DNA of 64,000 bases from Streptomyces sp. NBC_00572 (GCF_026341815.1 NZ_JAPENX010000001.1:1302001-1366000); one strand, 5' to 3'; shown: positions 45,094-54,061, counted from the stretch's first letter. Made by a program: numbers and translations. The notes: generated from the letters alone by a model not told the origin.

Positions 45094-45627
45094 TCATTTC
45101 CTGGTGATGTTCCGGTCGAGGACCGCCCGCAGCCGGTCGGCGTCGGCCGGGTCGGCGAACCCGCTCTTGGGCAGGTACGCGAAGCCGGTGCCGGTCCGCC
45201 GGGCGGTGAGCAGGACGAAGAGCCGGGGTGTCTCGACGTACTGGGGCAGCATGGCCCAGCGGATCACGACGTCGGTGTCCCGGGTGATCCACCGCCCGCC
45301 GTCCTCGTCCACGAGGGCCCTCGCCTCGCCCTGCGACCGGATCATCAGGAAGAGGCTGCGGGCGGTCGCCCAGGGCAGCACCTCCGCGGCGGACACGGCC
45401 ACGAGGCCGAGCAGGATCATCACCACCGCCGCCCCCGGATCCGGGTCGCGCACGACCAGCAGCTCCAGGGCCGCGACGGCGAGGGCGAGCAGACAGCCGC
45501 CACGGGCCGTCCACCGCAGGACCCGCCACCATCGGGTGGCCCGCAGCCGGACCCGTACCGCCTCGCTCACGTCCGTGAAAACCGGGGGGTAGACGAGTTC
45601 GAGCCCGTCCCGGGTGCCGTTCTCCAT
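45094..45627 (-). CDS. YcxB-like membrane protein
   Basis: A 177-residue protein with two membrane helices (about 42-80) followed by a cytoplasmic domain resembling the YcxB C-terminal domain: DVVIRWAMLPQYVETPRLFVLL and YLPKSGFADPADADRLRAVLD. Function unknown. The start could be the ATG at 45627 or the GTG at 45639; neither has a good ribosome site. It lies 65 bases downstream of uppS. Confidence 0.7.
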   Translation of the reverse strand: MENGTRDGLELVYPPVFTDVSEAVRVRLRATRWWRVLRWTARGGCLLALAVAALELLVVRDPDPGAAVVMILLGLVAVSAAEVLPWATARSLFLMIRSQGEARALVDEDGGRWITRDTDVVIRWAMLPQYVETPRLFVLLTARRTGTGFAYLPKSGFADPADADRLRAVLDRNITRK

Positions 45628-45692
45628 CGCTTCGTTCACGGCGGTGATCGTAGCCGTACGGGCAACCGGGCCCCGTTCCGGTTTCGTCCGGC

Positions 45693-46517
45693 TCAGCCCT
45701 TTTCGAGGACGGCCATGTCGGCCGGGTCGACGCCGCCGAAGCGCCGGTCGCGCTGGGCGTACTCGACACAGGCCCGCCAGAGGTCGCGGCGGTCGAAGTC
45801 GGGCCACAGCACGTCCTGGAAGACCATCTCGGCGTACGCGCTCTGCCAGATCAGGTAGTTGGAGGTGCGCTGCTCGCCGCTGGGTCGCAGGAACAGGTCC
45901 ACGTCCGGCATGTCCGGGTAGTAGAGGTACTTCTGGATGGTCTTCTCGGTGATCTTCGCCGGGTCGAGGCGGCCCGCCTTCACGTCCTCGCCCATCGCCT
46001 GCGCCGCGTCCGTGAGCTCCGCGCGGCCGCCGTAGTTCATGCAGAAGTACAGCGTGAGCTTGGTGTTGTCCTTGGTCTGCTCCTGCGCGACCTGGAGCTC
46101 CTTGGCCACCGACTTCCACAGCTTGGGCATCCGGCCGACCCAGCGCACCCGCACACCGAGCGAGTCGAGCTGGTCGCGGGACTTGCGGATGAAGTCGCGG
46201 TTGAAGTTCATCAGGAAGCGCACCTCCTCGGGCGAGCGCTTCCAGTTCTCGGTGGAGAAGGCGTACAGCGAGATCGACCCCACGCCCATCTCGATCGCGC
46301 CCTGGAGCACGTCGAGCACCTGCTCGGCGCCGACCTTGTGGCCCTCGGTGCGGGGCAGGCCGCGCTCCTTGGCCCAGCGGCCGTTGCCGTCCATGACGAT
46401 CGCGACGTGCTCGGGGACCAGCTCGGACTGGAGCTTCGGCGGGCGGGCTCCGGAGGGGTGCGGCTCGGGGGGGCTGTACTCCCGGCGCTGGCGACCGAGC
46501 AGTCGTGCGATGGCCAT
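45693..46517 (-). CDS. uppS: Isoprenyl (undecaprenyl-type) diphosphate synthase
   Basis: Cis-prenyltransferase making the polyprenyl diphosphate carrier for peptidoglycan, 274 residues. The active-site segment is [19 protein letters not shown] with the catalytic Asp, the IPP-binding end is [20 protein letters not shown], and the [12 protein letters not shown] loop is present. The ATG at 46517 follows GGAGAG. It is 17 bases after recO, with which it is probably co-transcribed. Confidence 0.94.
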   Translation of the reverse strand: MAIARLLGRQRREYSPPEPHPSGARPPKLQSELVPEHVAIVMDGNGRWAKERGLPRTEGHKVGAEQVLDVLQGAIEMGVGSISLYAFSTENWKRSPEEVRFLMNFNRDFIRKSRDQLDSLGVRVRWVGRMPKLWKSVAKELQVAQEQTKDNTKLTLYFCMNYGGRAELTDAAQAMGEDVKAGRLDPAKITEKTIQKYLYYPDMPDVDLFLRPSGEQRTSNYLIWQSAYAEMVFQDVLWPDFDRRDLWRACVEYAQRDRRFGGVDPADMAVLEKG

Positions 46518-46534
46518 GACGTGGTCTCTCCTAC

Positions 46535-47284
46535 CTAGCTTTTCTCTACGTACCGCAGCGAGCGCAGGCCGCGCTCCAGGTGCCAGTGCAGATAGGCGGA
46601 CACGAGTCCGCTGCCCTCCCTGACGTGACGCGGCTCGCACGCGTCCGCCGTCGCCCAGTCGCCGGTGAGCAGCGCGCTGAGCAGGCCGATGGCCTCCGCA
46701 GAGGGTACGACGCTTCCGGCCGGCCGGCAGTCGCCGCATATGACACCGCCCGCCGCGACCGAAAAGAACCGGTTGGGGCCGTGAAGGCCGCATTTGGCGC
46801 AGTCGTCGAAGCTGGGCGCGTAGCCGTTCACGGCGAGCGAGCGGAGGAGGAAGGCGTCCAGGATGAGGTGGGGTGCGTGCTCGCCCCGGGCGAGGGTCCG
46901 CAGGCCGCCCACGAGCAGCAGGTACTGCTGCACGGCGGGCTCGCCCTCGTGGTCGGTGAACCGTTCCGCCGTTTCCAGCATGGCGGTGCCGGCGGTGTAG
47001 CGGGCGTAGTCGGTGACGATGCCGCTGCCGTAGGCGGCGATGGTCTCGCTCTGAGTGCAGAGCGGCAGGCCGCGCCCGATCAGCTCACTCCCCCGGGCGA
47101 AGAACTGCACGTCCACGTGCGAGAACGGTTCGAGTCGCGCGCCGAACTTCGACTTGGTCCGCCGGACCCCGCGCGCGACGGCGCGTACGCGCCCGTGACC
47201 GCGCGTGAGGAGTGTGATGATGCGGTCCGCTTCACCCAGCTTCTGGGTGCGCAGCACGATGCCGTCGTCGCGGAACAGACTCAT
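46535..47284 (-). CDS. recO: DNA repair protein RecO
   Basis: Recombination mediator of the RecF pathway, 249 residues. The N-terminal OB fold starts [22 protein letters not shown]. The zinc site is in CAKCGLHGP and ICGDC. The helical part ends [18 protein letters not shown]. It is in one unit with uppS. Upstream, 47285-47710 lacks a confident gene. Confidence 0.93.
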   Translation of the reverse strand: MSLFRDDGIVLRTQKLGEADRIITLLTRGHGRVRAVARGVRRTKSKFGARLEPFSHVDVQFFARGSELIGRGLPLCTQSETIAAYGSGIVTDYARYTAGTAMLETAERFTDHEGEPAVQQYLLLVGGLRTLARGEHAPHLILDAFLLRSLAVNGYAPSFDDCAKCGLHGPNRFFSVAAGGVICGDCRPAGSVVPSAEAIGLLSALLTGDWATADACEPRHVREGSGLVSAYLHWHLERGLRSLRYVEKS

Positions 47285-47710
47285 GCGCCCATTCTCGCGT
47301 ACGGGAGGCAGCCTCCGGACCGGTACGGGAAGACGGCGGCTCGGCGCCCGGGGATCAGCCCTCGACGGCGGCGGCGATCAGCGTCTGGAGCTGTTCGGCC
47401 GTGCGGTCGAGGGGCCGGGTCGAGCGCTTGGCGCGGCACAGGGTGTCGGGGGTCTCGTCGGCCGGGGGTTCCTCGATGGAGACGGCGCCGGCCCGGGGCC
47501 CGCGTCCCGGCCGTCGCCCGTGGCTGCATCGGCCTGTACGCCTGCAGGTCGTCTCCCACGTCCTCGACGGGGAACAGCTGCCGGAGAAGCACCTCAAGCC
47601 CGTGTTCGTACGCGACCTCCCGCCGCGCTGGCCCGGGCACCCCCCGTACGACGAACGCCCGGCCGGAGTTCCCTCCCGGCCGGGCGTCCCTCGTTCCGCA
47701 CGATGCGGAG
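47285..47710. other. 426-base region without a confident gene
   Basis: Two minus-strand frames look partly coding. One, about 47535-47640, reads EHGLEVLLRQLFPVEDVGDD; the other, 47355-47480, reads VSIEEPPADETPDTL, then DRTAEQLQTLIAAAVEG to a stop. They are out of frame with each other, so this may be a frameshifted remnant. A plus-strand frame over the same DNA also has high GC3, so the call is uncertain. The terminator at 47655-47687 closes the gene on the right. Confidence 0.3.
47655..47687 (-). terminator. Terminator of the small-protein pair
   Basis: ACGCCCGGCCGG (47655-47666) pairs with CCGGCCGGGCGT (47676-47687), 23 bases past the stop of the 71-residue protein on the minus strand. Confidence 0.75.
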
Positions 47711-47926
47711 TCAGGGCACCTCGCCGCGGCTCCGCGCGTTCACGTGCGCCGTGGCCGCGCTCAGCCGCTCGGCCGAGGTGGCCTCTCGTACCCCGTCGGG
47801 CTCCACGTCCCATTCCCGTCCGCCACCCAGCGGCCGGACCTGGACGTAGGGCCCCTCGTGCCCCATGACCCTCCCGACCCGCCCGGTGCGGATCTCGACG
47901 ACGTACGACCCGATGGGCAGTGTCAT
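47711..47926 (-). CDS. Small conserved actinobacterial protein (beta-rich)
   Basis: 71 residues: MTLPIGSYVVEIRTGRVGRV, then GHEGPYVQVRPLGGGREWD and a helical end. It resembles small Streptomyces proteins seen beside XRE/DUF397 gene sets; no function is known. The ATG at 47926 has GGAGGA seven bases upstream and overlaps the stop of the preceding gene by 4 bases, so the two are co-translated. Confidence 0.7.
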   Translation of the reverse strand: MTLPIGSYVVEIRTGRVGRVMGHEGPYVQVRPLGGGREWDVEPDGVREATSAERLSAATAHVNARSRGEVP

Positions 47927-48144
47927 GACCGGTCCTCCTCCCCCGGCAGGACGGCGGCGGCGAGGAGCCGGGCCGTTTCCACCGTGCAGCATCCCAATTC
48001 GACGAGCGGCCTCGGAGGATCGGCGGCGAGGGTGACGACGTCGAGCCCGAGCGAGGGAAGCCGGATTCCGGTCCTCGCGAGCGCCTCACGCAATTCCGTC
48101 ACTGCCTCTTGTGCGGCTTCGATGGCCCCCGTGGTCGTCTTCAT
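47923..48144 (-). CDS. Small helical conserved protein
   Basis: 73 residues, helical: MKTTTGAIEAAQEAVTELRE, then LARTGIRLPSLGLDVVTL and VELGCCTVETARLLAAAVLP. No known function. The ATG at 48144 has AGGAAG six bases upstream; a longer frame starting upstream is open but unsupported. It overlaps the 71-residue protein gene by ATGA, forming a two-gene unit divergent from the decayed XRE cassette. Confidence 0.65.
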   Translation of the reverse strand: MKTTTGAIEAAQEAVTELREALARTGIRLPSLGLDVVTLAADPPRPLVELGCCTVETARLLAAAVLPGEEDRS

Positions 48145-48276
48145 GATGTCTTCCTTCACCAACGTATGCCTTTCTGAATCCATTTCCTGCTTCGCCTCAC
48201 CAGGGTGGGGCCGGATCCGTAGAATCGGCAGATGCGCAGGTCGTACAACTACGGCGTAGGCCTGGGGAGTTAGTCC

Positions 48277-48705
48277 ATGGCCAAAGGCGCGCAGCAGGAG
48301 CTCGCCCATGCGGAACCGGGCGCACGGGTGTTCGTCTCGGCGGCATGCATCTGTTTGTTCGAGCAGGGAATTCGAAAGCCGCAGCGGGATGCGGCGACGA
48401 GAATCGACCGGGTCCTACAAACCGGCGGTATTTCGAACGAACGTGTCGCGAACTCATTGAGAAGTCGTCGTTCGCCCTCCCGCCGAACCGGAGCACACGC
48501 GTTCATGACCGGCATGCTCAAGCTCATGGAGTTCACGCACCCAGCCACCAGCCGCCTATACGGAGACGGGCTTTTCAGGGACTCTCATCGACGATCCGCC
48601 CGTGGTGTGCGATGCCCGGCGTGCCTACGATCTCCTCCGGGTCGCCGCCCTGCCGCCGGTGGAGTCCCTGACGATGATCGAGTCGGCCGTGAAGGACTGG
48701 GGACG
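48277..48705 (+). pseudogene. Decayed XRE/DUF5753 regulator
   Basis: Pieces of one regulator occur in three frames. Frame 1 from 48277 has a helix-turn-helix-like stretch (VFVSAACICLFEQGIRKPQR, then DAATRIDRVLQTGG). At about 48430 the similarity moves to another frame (RYFERTCRELIEKSSFA), as in the start of a DUF5753 domain. From about 48584 a third frame gives DDPPVVCDARRAYDLLRVAA and ESLTMIESAVKDW, the end of DUF5753. Much of the middle domain is missing. Intact members are about 280 residues. The gene is therefore broken by at least two frameshifts and a deletion. Confidence 0.7.
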
Positions 48706-48807
48706 ATGCGCGAGTACGAACCGAGCAGTACCTCTTGGCGCAGGAGCCCCGCCCTCCGCGCCCCCGCCGCCGCATGGACCGCGTTCGTCGACGGCATCAA
48801 GAGATGA
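48706..48807 (+). pseudogene. Truncated DUF397 protein
   Basis: A 33-residue frame, MREYEPSSTSWRRSPALRAP followed by AAAWTAFVDGIKR. The first 13 residues match the start of DUF397 proteins and the last 20 match their end, with the central 30 or so residues deleted in frame. DUF397 genes normally follow an XRE/DUF5753 regulator, as here. The stop overlaps the next ATG (ATGA), which suggests the deletion preserved translational coupling. Confidence 0.65.
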
Positions 48808-49598
48808 CGACGCCGCTCGTGCTGCGCGGCGGCAGCGACGCCACCCTCCGGTTCGAGGGCGGGGCCGTGAACCTCCGCCAGGCGGACGGGGAGCACCACA
48901 TACCCCTGGCAGCCGTCGCGCGCGTCCGCGCCGGAGACGGGGTCGTCGAGATCGAGCTGACCGCGCTCGACGAGGACGAGGCGGTCACGTACCGCGTCGA
49001 GACCGCGAGCGCGGCGGACGCCACCGCCTTCGCCGAGGCCGTCACCGCCGCCCTCCCCGAGCACGAAACGGTGAGCGACGGCTCCGAGAACGTCGTCAGC
49101 CGGCTCACGCCCGTCCCGCTCCCGCGGCGGATCGCGGAGTGGGGCGGGGCCGCGCTATGCGCACTCGTGATGCTGGGCCTGCTCTACCGCGACGTGCGGC
49201 GGTCGGCCGACCGTGGCGAGTACGGCTGGGCCCTCGTTTTCGCCGGTCCGGTCGCCTTCGTGGGAGCCGCCCTCGCCTTGAACGCCGGCCATGCGCTCCA
49301 CCGGCGGTGGTCCTACCGGCGGGACGGCATCACGGCGACGGCGGAGTTCTCCCACCACGCGGACGACAGGAAGGCCCGTCGGGTGTACCGGTACACGGAC
49401 ACGACCGGGCGGAGCCACACGTACACCTCGAAGAGCGGCGGCGGCGAGGTCCGGGTGAGTTACCTGCCGCACGCCCCGCACCGTGCCGTCACCGCCGCGA
49501 CGCCCGGGCGACTGGTCGGCCTGGTGGCACTGCTCCTGGTCGGAGCGGCCGTCTGCGTGGGCGGGATCTTCGGTGTCGTGCTGTCGCTCGGCGACTGA
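48804..49598 (+). CDS. Membrane protein with PH-like and DUF3592-like domains (copy 1)
   Basis: 264 residues. The N-terminal part (1-95) is a beta-rich domain resembling DUF4429/PH-like folds: LVLRGGSDATLRFEGGAVNL and HIPLAAVARVRAGDGVVEIEL. Two membrane helices follow (about 115-165). Then a DUF3592-like beta domain (GITATAEFSHHADDRKARRV, VRVSYLPHAPHRAVT) and a final membrane helix. It overlaps the truncated DUF397 frame by 4 bases. The gene at 49815 has the same architecture, so these are paralogues. Function unknown. Confidence 0.75.
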   Translation: MTTPLVLRGGSDATLRFEGGAVNLRQADGEHHIPLAAVARVRAGDGVVEIELTALDEDEAVTYRVETASAADATAFAEAVTAALPEHETVSDGSENVVSRLTPVPLPRRIAEWGGAALCALVMLGLLYRDVRRSADRGEYGWALVFAGPVAFVGAALALNAGHALHRRWSYRRDGITATAEFSHHADDRKARRVYRYTDTTGRSHTYTSKSGGGEVRVSYLPHAPHRAVTAATPGRLVGLVALLLVGAAVCVGGIFGVVLSLGD

Positions 49599-49814
49599 GC
49601 ATCCCGGTGGACCGCGTCGAGCAGTTCCACGCTCTCGCCGACGCGTTCAGGCCTGACCGAGTACGGATCATCACGCGCACGACATCCCCGTCCCCTCGCC
49701 TGCACCATTTCGCCGGACAGCATGTCTTTCAGTGACATGACGTCAAGCGAATGCGGTGAATCCTGGGGACCGGAGGGGTTCAGCCGTGCGTGATCACGCC
49801 CTACGCTCTCCGTC
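49599..49814. other. 216-base spacer between paralogues
   Basis: A plus-strand frame beginning GTGGACCGCGTCGAGC near 49608 encodes VDRVEQFHALADAFRPDRVR before losing coding character. It could be the scrap of another gene. TACGCT seven bases before the ATG at 49815 suggests a leaderless promoter for the second paralogue. Confidence 0.35.
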
Positions 49815-50648
49815 ATGCCCATCACCCCGTCCACCCCCGTCATCCAGGGGAGCAGGAAGACCTGCCTCCAACTCGACGGCGACGCACTGCTCCTGAGCCG
49901 ACCGCACGAGGAGGCGCTCATCCCGCTGGCGGCGATCGAGCAGATCACGGCCGCAGGGCGGACGGTCACCGTCGAGCTGACGGCTCCGGCGGGAGCCACG
50001 CGGTACGTGCACCGGATCGACGGGGTGAGCGAGGCGGCGGCCACCATGTTCGCCGCGACCGTGAACGCCGCGCTGCCCGGGACGGCCGGTCGGGACACGA
50101 CGGCCGACGGGACCGCCCTCGTCGAGACGCACCCCCTCCGCCTGACCCGGCGGGCGAGGAAGCTGCGCCGCATCATGTGGGGGTCGGCCGGCGCCCTCGG
50201 ACTGCTCGCCGCCCTGTGCGTACTCGTCGCCGTCGCCGGGCAGCCGATCCTCCTGCTCAGCCTCATACCCGGAGGCCTCGTCTCGACGGCGATCCTCGCC
50301 ATCGGCGCGAACGCGCTGGCCAACTGGTACCGCGAGTGGCGTCTGACCCGGCACGGCATCACGACCTTCGCGGCCGAGGTCCCGGAGAGGCCGGGGATGT
50401 ACCTCTACACGGACCCGGCCGGGCTGATCCGCCACGTGTCCACCTGGGCGGGCGGCATGGCCGTCAAGGTCAGCTACGACCCCGCCGACCCGGGAAACGT
50501 CGCCCTCCCGAGGGCCGCCCTGTTCCGCCGCGGGGAGCTCTGCCTCGGACTGTTCTTCACCCTCTTCGGGCTCGCCGCGTTCGTCGGCATGATCGCACTG
50601 ACCGTCATGGCGTTCGTGGACCCCGGGTCGATCTCCGGCACCACGTAG
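49815..50648 (+). CDS. Membrane protein with PH-like and DUF3592-like domains (copy 2)
   Basis: 277 residues, same plan as the gene at 48804: an N-terminal beta domain (CLQLDGDALLLSRPHEEALIPLAAIEQI quoted in part), two central membrane helices, a HGITTFAAEVPERPGMYLYTD / VKVSYDPADPGNVALPRAAL DUF3592-like domain and a C-terminal membrane helix. Sequence identity between copies is modest, so the duplication is old. No Shine-Dalgarno is visible. Function unknown. Confidence 0.75.
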   Translation: MPITPSTPVIQGSRKTCLQLDGDALLLSRPHEEALIPLAAIEQITAAGRTVTVELTAPAGATRYVHRIDGVSEAAATMFAATVNAALPGTAGRDTTADGTALVETHPLRLTRRARKLRRIMWGSAGALGLLAALCVLVAVAGQPILLLSLIPGGLVSTAILAIGANALANWYREWRLTRHGITTFAAEVPERPGMYLYTDPAGLIRHVSTWAGGMAVKVSYDPADPGNVALPRAALFRRGELCLGLFFTLFGLAAFVGMIALTVMAFVDPGSISGTT

Positions 50649-50652
50649 CACC

Positions 50653-50680
50653 ACTTATGGAAGTCATAAGTCCATCTTAT
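50653..50680. promoter_or_regulatory. Triple CTTATG element
   Basis: ACTTATG-gaagt-CATAAGT (50653-50671, perfect 7-bp arms) followed by CTTATG at 50675. It is an AT-rich patch in the fprA upstream region, separate from the iron box. The regulator is unknown. Confidence 0.5.
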
Positions 50681-50725
50681 GAGCCCATAGACCGGGGGCG
50701 GGTACCGCTCCGCTCCCGGGATTAT

Positions 50726-50739
50726 TTAGGGTGACCTAA
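50726..50739 (+). promoter_or_regulatory. DmdR/IdeR-type iron box before fprA
   Basis: TTAGGGTGACCTAA matches the inner 14 bases of the DtxR-family iron box (TTAGGCTAACCTAA) at 12 positions; over the full 19 bases about 13 match. It lies 46 bases before the fprA start codon. Confidence 0.65.
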
Positions 50740-50785
50740 GTGTCGGCGGCTTCGCCGCCACGTCGCTTGCGAAGGGAACCCAGTC

Positions 50786-52156
50786 ATGCCCCGCCCCCTC
50801 CGGGTCGCGATCGTCGGCGCCGGCCCCGCCGGAATCTACGCCGCCGATGCGCTGCTGAAGTCCGAGGCCGCCGCCGAGCCGGGTGTGTCCATCGACCTCT
50901 TCGAGCGGATGCCCGCCCCCTTCGGCCTCATCCGTTACGGCGTCGCCCCCGACCACCCGCGCATCAAGGGCATCGTCAACGCCCTCCACCAGGTCCTCGA
51001 CAAGCCGCAGGTCCGCCTCTTCGGCAACATCGACTACGGCACCGACATCCACCTCGACGACCTGCGCGCCTTCTACGACGCCGTGATCTTCTCGACCGGC
51101 GCCATGGCCGACCGCCCGCTGAGCATCCCCGGCGTCGAGCTGGACGGCTCGTACGGCGCCGCCGACTTCGCCTCCTGGTACGACGGCCACCCGGACGTCC
51201 CGCGCACCTGGCCGCTCGAAGCGGAGAAGGTCGCCGTCCTCGGCGTCGGCAACGTGGCCCTCGACATCGCCCGCATCCTCGCCAAGACCGGCGACGAGCT
51301 GCTGCCGACCGAGATCCCGGCGAACGTCCACGACGGCCTCAAGGCCAACAAGGCCGTCGAGATCCACGTCTTCGGACGCCGCGGCCCGGCCCAGGCCAAG
51401 TTCAGCCCCATGGAGCTGCGCGAGCTGGACCACTCGCCCACCATCGAGGTCATCGTCAACCCCGAGGACATCGACTACGACGACGGCTCGATCGCCGAGC
51501 GGCGCAAGAACAAGCAGACCGACATGGTCGCCAAGACCCTGGAGAACTGGGCGATCCGCGACGTCGGCGACCGCCCGCACAAGCTCTTCCTGCACTTCTT
51601 CGAGTCGCCCGTCGAGATCCTCGGCGAGGACGGCCAGGTCGTCGGCCTGCGCACCGAGCGCACCGAGCTGGACGGCACGGGCAACGTCAAGGGCACCGGC
51701 CAGACCACCGACTGGGACGTCCAGGCCGTCTACCGCGCCGTCGGCTACCTCTCCGACGAGCTGCCCAAGCTGCCCTGGGACGCCGTCAGCGGCACCGTCC
51801 CGGACGAGGGCGGCCGGGTCGTCGAGGAGACCGGCGAGCACATGGCCTCCACGTACTGCACCGGCTGGATCCGCCGCGGCCCCGTCGGCCTCATCGGCCA
51901 CACCAAGGGCGACGCCAACGAGACCGTGGCGAACCTCCTGGACGACTTCGCCAACGGGCGCCTGCTCACCCCCGACACCCCGGAGACGGACGCGGTCGTG
52001 TCCTTCCTGGAGGGCAAGGGCCTCACGTACACCACGTGGGAGGGCTGGTACGCGCTGGACGCCGCCGAGAAGGCGCTCGGCGAGCCGCAGGGCCGCGAGC
52101 GCGTGAAGATCGTCGAGCGCGAGGACATGCTGCGCGCGAGCGGCGCCATCGAGTAA
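50786..52156 (+). CDS. fprA: NADPH-ferredoxin reductase, FprA type
   Basis: 456-residue flavoprotein of the adrenodoxin-reductase/glutamate-synthase-beta group, closest in plan to mycobacterial FprA; it moves electrons from NADPH to ferredoxin. The FAD site is VAIVGAGPAGIYAADALL, the conserved loop FERMPAPFGLIRYGVAPDHP, and the NADP site VAVLGVGNVALDIARIL with GRRGPAQAKF. C-terminal ATG-type STYCTGWIRRGPVGLIGHTK completes the FAD domain. Iron control is suggested by the box upstream. The ATG has GAAGGGA upstream. Confidence 0.9.
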   Translation: MPRPLRVAIVGAGPAGIYAADALLKSEAAAEPGVSIDLFERMPAPFGLIRYGVAPDHPRIKGIVNALHQVLDKPQVRLFGNIDYGTDIHLDDLRAFYDAVIFSTGAMADRPLSIPGVELDGSYGAADFASWYDGHPDVPRTWPLEAEKVAVLGVGNVALDIARILAKTGDELLPTEIPANVHDGLKANKAVEIHVFGRRGPAQAKFSPMELRELDHSPTIEVIVNPEDIDYDDGSIAERRKNKQTDMVAKTLENWAIRDVGDRPHKLFLHFFESPVEILGEDGQVVGLRTERTELDGTGNVKGTGQTTDWDVQAVYRAVGYLSDELPKLPWDAVSGTVPDEGGRVVEETGEHMASTYCTGWIRRGPVGLIGHTKGDANETVANLLDDFANGRLLTPDTPETDAVVSFLEGKGLTYTTWEGWYALDAAEKALGEPQGRERVKIVEREDMLRASGAIE

Positions 52157-52176
52157 GCCCTTCGCCTTCGCGAGCC

Positions 52177-52222
52177 CTCGCCCCTTCCCGGTCCTACCCT
52201 GAAAGGACCGGGAAGGGGCGAG
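52177..52222 (+). terminator. 19-bp hairpin ending at the LuxR ribosome site
   Basis: CTCGCCCCTTCCCGGTCCT (52177-52195) pairs perfectly with 52204-52222. It terminates fprA, but its right arm (GGAAGGGGCGAG) contains the only purine-rich site before the ATG at 52227, so it could also block translation of the LuxR gene in read-through transcripts. Confidence 0.75.
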
Positions 52223-52226
52223 AGCC

Positions 52227-53966
52227 ATGTCCGCACCCACCACGACCGACGCGGTCGAACGCGCCAGGGACGCCGCCGCCCGCGAGTCCTGGGCAGAGGC
52301 GTACGAGCTGCTGCACGACCACGACCGGCACCCCTCGCGCGGCCTGACCGCCGACGACCTCACCGTCCTCGCCGACTCCGCCTGGTGGTCCGGGCACGTC
52401 GACGAGTCCGTCACCGCCCGGCTCCGCGCGCACGCCGCCTATCTCGCGGCCGACGACCACCGGGGCGCCGGACTCACCTCCTGGTGGCTGCACTACGAGT
52501 ACGCGAGCCTCGGGCGGCCCGCGGCGGCGGCCGGCTGGCTCCACCGCGCCCGGCACCACCTGGAGGACTTCCCGGACTGCCCGGAGCAGTGCTTCCTGGC
52601 CTGGACGACGTCCGAGGAGGCCGAGGCGCACGGCGACCACGAGGCCGCCCTCGCCGCGACCCGCCGCATGACCGCCCTCGCCCTCGCCTCCGGCAGCCCC
52701 GACCTCCTCGCCCTCAGCCGCCAGGCCGAGTCCCATGTGCTCCTCGCGGCCGGCCGCAGGACCGAGGGCCTCGCCCTCCTCGACGACGCCATGTGCGCGG
52801 TGGTCGCGGGCGAACTGAGCGGCATGGTCACCGGCTGGCTGTACTGCCTGGCCCTGACCCAGTGCATGGAGGCCGCCGACCTCTCCCGGGCCGTGGAGTG
52901 GACGAACGCGGCGATGGAGTGGTGCGCCCCGCCCTGGTCGGGGCACCCGCCGGCCGACGACACGGCGGCCCCCGCCCGTACCCCCGGCCCGCTCCCCATG
53001 ACCGTCCCCTCCGGCGAGAACCCCTTCCGGGGCGTCTGCCGGGCCCACCGCGTCGAGGTCCTCGACCTCCTCGGGGCCTGGGCACTCGCCGAGGCGGAGG
53101 CCCGGCAGGCCTGCCGCGAGGTGCCGGTGGACTGTCTGGAGTCGGCCGCCGCCGCGTACTACGCCGCCGGGGACGTCCAGCGGCGCCAGGGCCGCCTGGA
53201 AGCGGCCGCCGTCTCGTACGGGCACGCCCACGAACTGGGCCGGATCCCGCAGCCGGGCCTCGCCCTCCTCCGCCTCGCGCAGGGCCGGGCCGAGGCGGCC
53301 GTGGCGGGCGTCGACCTCGCCCTGGCCTGCCGGAACGATCCCGACCACGACGTCCTGGGCCGGGCCCGGCTGCTCGCCGCCCGTACGGAGGTGGCCCTCG
53401 CCGTCCGTGACGTGGCCGGGGCGGCGCGCGCCGCCGCGGAGCTGGACGCACTCGCCGGGGACGGAGACGGAGACGTACCGCTGCTGCGTGCCCTGGCCGA
53501 CACGGCCCTCGGCTCGGTGGCCCTCGCCGAGAAGGGACCCGACGCCCTGCTCCCGCTGCGCCGGGCGCTCGCCGGGTGGCTGGAACTGCGCGTGCCGTAC
53601 GAGGCCGCACAAGTGCGGATGCTGCTCGCGGCGGCCGACCGGGCCGCCGGCGACGAGGAGGCGGCCCGCCTGGAGCTGGGCACCGCGCGGGCCGTCTTCG
53701 AACGGCTCGGGGCCGTACCGGACGCCCGGCGCGCGGCGGCGCTGGTCAGCGGCGGGTCACGACGGCGGCTGCCGGGCGGGCTCACCGCGCGGGAGGCGCA
53801 GGTGCTGCGTCTCGTCGCCTCGGGCGGGACGAACAAGGACATCGCCCGTGAGCTGGTGATCAGCGAGCACACGGTCGCCCGGCACCTGAACAACATCTTC
53901 GCCAAGCTGGGCGTCGGCTCCCGCGCCTCGGCCACGGCGTACGCGTACGCGCACTCCCTCCTGTGA
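52227..53966 (+). CDS. LuxR-family regulator with TPR-like sensor region
   Basis: 579 residues. Residues 1-500 are helical repeats of TPR type with many Ala-rich helix pairs ([38 protein letters not shown]) and no ATPase domain, so it is a short relative of the LAL/TPR regulators. The C-terminal LuxR helix-turn-helix is [20 protein letters not shown] through [20 protein letters not shown]. The FAD oxidoreductase 95 bases downstream is a plausible target; this architecture is often adjacent to such flavoproteins. The start ATG lies just after a strong hairpin. Confidence 0.87.
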   Translation: MSAPTTTDAVERARDAAARESWAEAYELLHDHDRHPSRGLTADDLTVLADSAWWSGHVDESVTARLRAHAAYLAADDHRGAGLTSWWLHYEYASLGRPAAAAGWLHRARHHLEDFPDCPEQCFLAWTTSEEAEAHGDHEAALAATRRMTALALASGSPDLLALSRQAESHVLLAAGRRTEGLALLDDAMCAVVAGELSGMVTGWLYCLALTQCMEAADLSRAVEWTNAAMEWCAPPWSGHPPADDTAAPARTPGPLPMTVPSGENPFRGVCRAHRVEVLDLLGAWALAEAEARQACREVPVDCLESAAAAYYAAGDVQRRQGRLEAAAVSYGHAHELGRIPQPGLALLRLAQGRAEAAVAGVDLALACRNDPDHDVLGRARLLAARTEVALAVRDVAGAARAAAELDALAGDGDGDVPLLRALADTALGSVALAEKGPDALLPLRRALAGWLELRVPYEAAQVRMLLAAADRAAGDEEAARLELGTARAVFERLGAVPDARRAAALVSGGSRRRLPGGLTAREAQVLRLVASGGTNKDIARELVISEHTVARHLNNIFAKLGVGSRASATAYAYAHSLL

Positions 53967-54061
53967 CGCGGCATGGTCCGAACGGCCCATGGGGACCCAC
54001 CGCCGGGACATGGGTGGTTCCGGCGATGCGCCCCGGGCGGCCACCGGGCTAGACCGGAGAC

